A stretch of DNA of 20,328 bases from Bifiguratus adelaidae (taxonomy: Eukaryota; Mucoromycota; Endogonomycetes; Endogonales). The stretch is taken from assembly GCA_002261195.1 (NCBI GenBank), contig MVBO01000204.1:1-20328 (forward strand), written 5' to 3'. Each line of letters begins with the position of its first letter. The first letter of the stretch is position 1. This document shows, one piece after another, positions 17,268 through 20,328 of the stretch. Under the pieces are notes generated by a model that saw nothing but the letters and a program-made list of their open reading frames with translations, was not told the DNA's origin and made no database searches. Position numbers and translations under genes: made by a program.

Positions 17268-18157
17268 TTATGCCGTATCCCACCAGGCCGTCATCAATTG
17301 TCCAATGGCGGCCAGCGTGCCACACACACCTACGGCCACATCCGGAAAGCTCGACTGCTCCAACGACCAATGCACGGTCAAGGGAAGGTAGGCTGCATTG
17401 ACAATTGTACCAATCTTGGTGCGCATCTTGGCCGCTTCCAATTCGCCCAGGACCTTTTCCTTGGTCTCACCCTTGTCGGTCTGTAACAGATCCCGCTTGA
17501 TCTTTTTCTGGATCGTCACTTCCTTCACCTTGAGCAATCGCCACTCTTCGGCCAATCGGGCAAACTCGAGGACCACATAGGCAGCCCAGAACCGACAGGA
17601 CCACATGGCAATCTTGTTGCTCTTTTGCTCCGACAAGGGAATGATGCGATGGGCACCTAACCAGTAGATGTGTTCCATGGGATAGTAGAGAAGCATCGAG
17701 AGGTTTTGCAGACGGATCAGGTCAAGATGCCACTTTGAAGGGGACGCGGTACGTTCCACCGATGACATGTACTGCAGCATGGGTAAGAGACCATAGTATC
17801 GCAGGAGGATGCGAAAGTCGGAGACGGGTGAAGAGAGGTTGCGAAGGTGCTGGGCGAGGTCAAGAGCTGGTGCTGCCTTGTCGACTGGGATAGGGCGTCG
17901 TTGCTTCTTTTGCGCAAACCAGACGAGAATCTTGCAAAAGTACTGCACAAACTGTCGGCAAGTGCAAGGCAAGTAGCGTTAGATGTCGACAAGGTGTGGT
18001 GCGTCCATCCCCACATTCCACCTACCATGAGCACCTTGTCCGTACCCCGCACCGTGTTGAGCAGGCGCACCAAGTGATCCAAGGTCGCTGAGGGCTTGAT
18101 GACCTTGCCTAGCGTCAAGACGCCCACAGAAGACGCCGGAGGCACGTAGACAGCCAT
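17268..18157 (-). CDS. pex11: Pex11 family peroxisome-division protein
   Basis: Exons 18157-18026 and 17951-17268 (74-nt intron, GTAGGT...GACAG) give 271 residues with TAA. Pex11 proteins sit in the peroxisomal membrane, tubulate it and recruit the fission machinery. The order is typical: an N-terminal amphipathic helix region (ATLDHLVRLLNTVRGTDKVLM), QYFCKILVWF, FRILLRYYGLLPML, MEHIYWLGAH, WAAYVVLEFARL and a C-terminal hydrophobic segment (VGVCGTLAAIGQLMTAW). A charged linker (TIQKKIKRDLLQTDKGE) precedes the last helices. The length and the C-terminal segment fit the Pex11C/Pex11 group. The ATG is 51 bp from the divergent neighbour. Confidence 0.85.
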
Positions 18158-18208
18158 GAGGAGTGAGCGAAAGAAGGGCAACCACGTGAAGTTTATGACA
18201 CGACGACC
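18158..18208. promoter_or_regulatory. 51-bp bidirectional gap with CACGTG
   Basis: The Pex11 and decarboxylase-like start codons are 51 bases apart. A palindromic CACGTG E-box (18183-18188) sits in the gap. bHLH factors bind this motif in fungi; its use here is inferred. The 5' UTRs must be very short or the transcripts overlap. Confidence 0.35.
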
Positions 18209-19000
18209 ATGGACTACGTGCAGCATCCCATCGCAGGCGAGTATAGCGTCTATCTACTGCAAACAATACTCCCGCCCTCTCTGGCGATGACACTACTGCC
18301 AACACCCACGTCGCAGTGGACTTTGGGCGATGCGGTTGGAACACCTGTGGTCTTTGAGTTGGGACAGCAATACAACTGCGGTGCGCGTTCTCTGCCCTTC
18401 TCCAAGGTGAGCTTTGGAGAAGCCAAGCTACAGATACCCTACGTTCGACGACGGGAGTTGAAGGAAGGTGCACTCGATACGACCGATGCCTGGGTAACCT
18501 ACAAGAAACGCATCTGGATGGACAATCGATTGTTTGCCACCTCGACGCCGGTCATGTATGGCCTTTCGACCCAGTATTGCTCTCGCGTTGGGTTTGGCAT
18601 GGAGGCGCTCGATGGACAACATTATGCGGATTACATTGTGCGTCAGGGCGACGAGGTACCGCTCTTGCTCTTTAAACGGGATGTCACGCCGCGGTTCGTA
18701 AGGGACACGGATGCGAGCTATTGGGAGATGTTGGGCAAGCACGATTGGATTGGTGATCGGACCAGTACCTTTGCAGCGCATGTGTTTGATTGGCAAGGAC
18801 GGCAGGTGGAAAAGGTCAGTGGGGTAATTCATTTGCGCTTGGAGGCGGTAGAAGACGCGGCGCGGGCGTTTGGAGATGCTGGGTTCAAGGTCAATCGGAG
18901 TACGCGATCTGAAGAAGAGACGGTGGAAATCCCCGTGGACGGTATTCTCGTTCAACGATTACCTCACAAAATGACGCGGCCGCAAATGACCTATTGGTGA
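18209..19000 (+). CDS. Acetoacetate decarboxylase-like fold protein
   Basis: This is a single exon of 263 residues from ATG 18209 to TGA 18998-19000. No signal peptide or membrane segment is evident. The segments SFGEAKLQIPYV, IWMDNRLFATSTPVMYGLS and the Phe/Trp-rich later strands resemble the barrel of the acetoacetate decarboxylase superfamily, which in fungi includes many proteins of unknown substrate. The usual Lys pair after the YG motif is absent (YGLSTQYCSR). So, if the family is right, the Schiff-base lysine may be missing and another reaction or a binding role is likely. The context next to Pex11 hints at fatty-acid or ketone metabolism, but only by proximity. The family call is tentative; the coding call is strong. 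Confidence 0.5.
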   Translation: MDYVQHPIAGEYSVYLLQTILPPSLAMTLLPTPTSQWTLGDAVGTPVVFELGQQYNCGARSLPFSKVSFGEAKLQIPYVRRRELKEGALDTTDAWVTYKKRIWMDNRLFATSTPVMYGLSTQYCSRVGFGMEALDGQHYADYIVRQGDEVPLLLFKRDVTPRFVRDTDASYWEMLGKHDWIGDRTSTFAAHVFDWQGRQVEKVSGVIHLRLEAVEDAARAFGDAGFKVNRSTRSEEETVEIPVDGILVQRLPHKMTRPQMTYW

Positions 19001-19113
19001 AGGGAGAGGAGGAGGAGAGGTCAAGAATAGGTACCTGGAGAGAGACGACATGTCGGCGCTGTGGATGCGTATATATAATTCATGCTTGTACAATTACATG
19101 CCATCGTTCAAGC

Positions 19114-20328
19114 CTACAGGGTCTCAACGTTTGGTTTCCAGTCCCGTTTGTTGGGTTTGACGGATCTGGTCAAATCAGCGCTGCCGGCGTCGCTGGAAGC
19201 AATTGTCGGCTCATGAGGCTTGGCTGGAGATTCAGGAATCGCACTATCGCCTGAAAGGATGGTTGATTCGTGAGGTTTCGGTAATGTCGTTGCGACGTCT
19301 CCGGACTTGATGGGATAATTCTGCATCGGAAGGTGAATAAGAGCGACGTCGGCGGTTGTGGCCTACAAGGGATCGGGTGACGCGTTCGCGGGAGTGGATG
19401 GCGCTTGGGTATATGGCACCCAATATTGGGTGTGGCCGGGATAGGTCGCTTGAGGGAGTGGAGCAGGATAGGGGAACGGCTGAGGAAAGGAGGGGTGTAT
19501 TGAGCCTGGCCAGTAGTAGTTGGCGCCGGTGGTTGCGCAATGTTGTCCGTCGGTGATGCCTTTTCCTTGTTATTGGGAATTGGAACCGCTTCGCTGACGT
19601 TCCCTTGACCCTTCGACCCAAGATCGGCATGCAGTGGTGGTACATACTTCGCTGATTCCGCAAACTGGATTCTCAATTGGTTGTTCCGTCGATGCCTGCT
19701 CCAAAGTAACAATCCAAGACTGAATACAACGCAACCGGGAAGATGACGGAAATCGCAAACGATAGTCGTCTGGGGCAAGCCACTATTTGAGCTCGGTTGT
19801 GGGGCTGTTGCTGTGGTTGGGAGAGGGACGTTTGTCGGAATGACTATCGCGTATCCAGCCGAGCTTGGTGAGATCGACGGAGTGGTCGAGGGCAGAGATA
19901 CCGTACCATTGGACGACATGGTTGACAGGACGGCAGAACCCGAGCCATTGCAACAACATTTGATCACGTTGGACCTGTCTGTCCGGCGATTTGGACTTGG
20001 ATGGAAGCCGCAAAGTTTGGGTTATTCGCGGGGTTCGTCAAACTGACGCCCTGCGCCTGTTGGCAATAGTTGATCTTGATTTGAATAGCCTAGAGATACC
20101 ATGAGGGATGATGGCAAATGGATACCATGCGGCAACCTACATTAAGCTGTCCATTGCAGTATGAGCAATACGGCAAATTGATAAATATAAGACTGCGAGC
20201 ATCCGTCTGGGTTGGCTGTATTGGAGCAAGCGTTCCACTGGAATTGCTAAGGGCAAACGGATGTCGCCATGATTTGCGGCAGGACACGTCAAACATCTTG
20301 CATCTGTGCTACCGGCACGTTGCACAAT
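19114..20328 (-). CDS. Membrane/secreted protein, partial, unresolved
   Basis: The gene enters from the right edge and its exact exons are not settled. A Cys-containing lumenal-type segment (YCSYCNGQLN) ends at donor 20140; a 51-nt intron (20140-20090, GTAGGT...CTCTAG) leads to AIQIKINYCQQAQGVSLTNP. A Ser/Thr/Pro-rich stretch (about 19925-19780), a likely membrane segment (GCVVFSLGLLLW, about 19737-19700) with RHRRNNQ after it, and a Pro/Tyr/Thr-rich cytosolic part follow. The last block, 19358-19114, contains two related units (KPHESTILSGD and KPHEPTIASSD) and ends VETL with TAG. Joining blocks requires at least one frame change near 19960 and one near 19500. There is also an in-frame TAG at about 19364 that a weak 57-nt intron could remove. 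I do not recognise the family. Confidence 0.35.

Overview
The window is nuclear DNA from a fungus. Almost every gene can be assembled only by splicing short introns of about 45-84 nt. The proteins are fungal or general eukaryotic: Sec20, a syntaxin-6/Tlg1-type SNARE, Atg17, an Air1/Air2 zinc-knuckle protein, the small RPA subunit, Pex11, and a BAG/ubiquitin-like co-chaperone. A canonical U12-type AT-AC intron in the SNARE gene argues against ascomycete yeasts. It points to a lineage that kept the minor spliceosome, such as the early-diverging Mucoromycota; this placement is inference.

Layout. 1-509 (+): 3' end of an unrecognised gene. 816-4606 (-): two glycosyltransferase genes in tandem, a GT91 beta-mannosyltransferase-like gene and a GT32/DXD gene. 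Both have in-frame stops inside conserved sequence, so both look recently inactivated or mis-sequenced. 4920-5639 (+): a His/Ala-rich protein. 5760-6825 (+): Sec20. 6935-11962 (-): Air, Tlg1 and Atg17 head-to-tail; in transcription order Atg17, a 35-nt gap, Tlg1, a 2-nt gap, then Air. 11999-12406 (+): RPA3, whose ATG lies 36 bp from the divergent Atg17 ATG. 12509-13495 (-): a single-pass membrane protein. 13939-15231 (+): a SAM methyltransferase. 15580-16129 (-): a TXNDC17/TRP14-type thioredoxin. 16354-17198 (+): an anchored UBL-BAG co-chaperone. 17268-18157 (-): Pex11, 51 bp from the divergent 18209-19000 (+) acetoacetate-decarboxylase-like gene. 19114-20328 (-): a poorly resolved membrane protein running off the end.

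Biology. There is a loose concentration of membrane-traffic and autophagy genes (Sec20, Tlg1, Atg17) plus a peroxisome-division gene. Intergenic gaps are very short, and bidirectional promoters and possible polycistronic transcription are the main regulatory themes. I placed about 29 introns; three are GC-AG, all starting GCAAGT, and one is AT-AC. The splice-site repertoire is the most unusual feature here. I found no tRNA, rRNA, transposon, CRISPR or viral signal.
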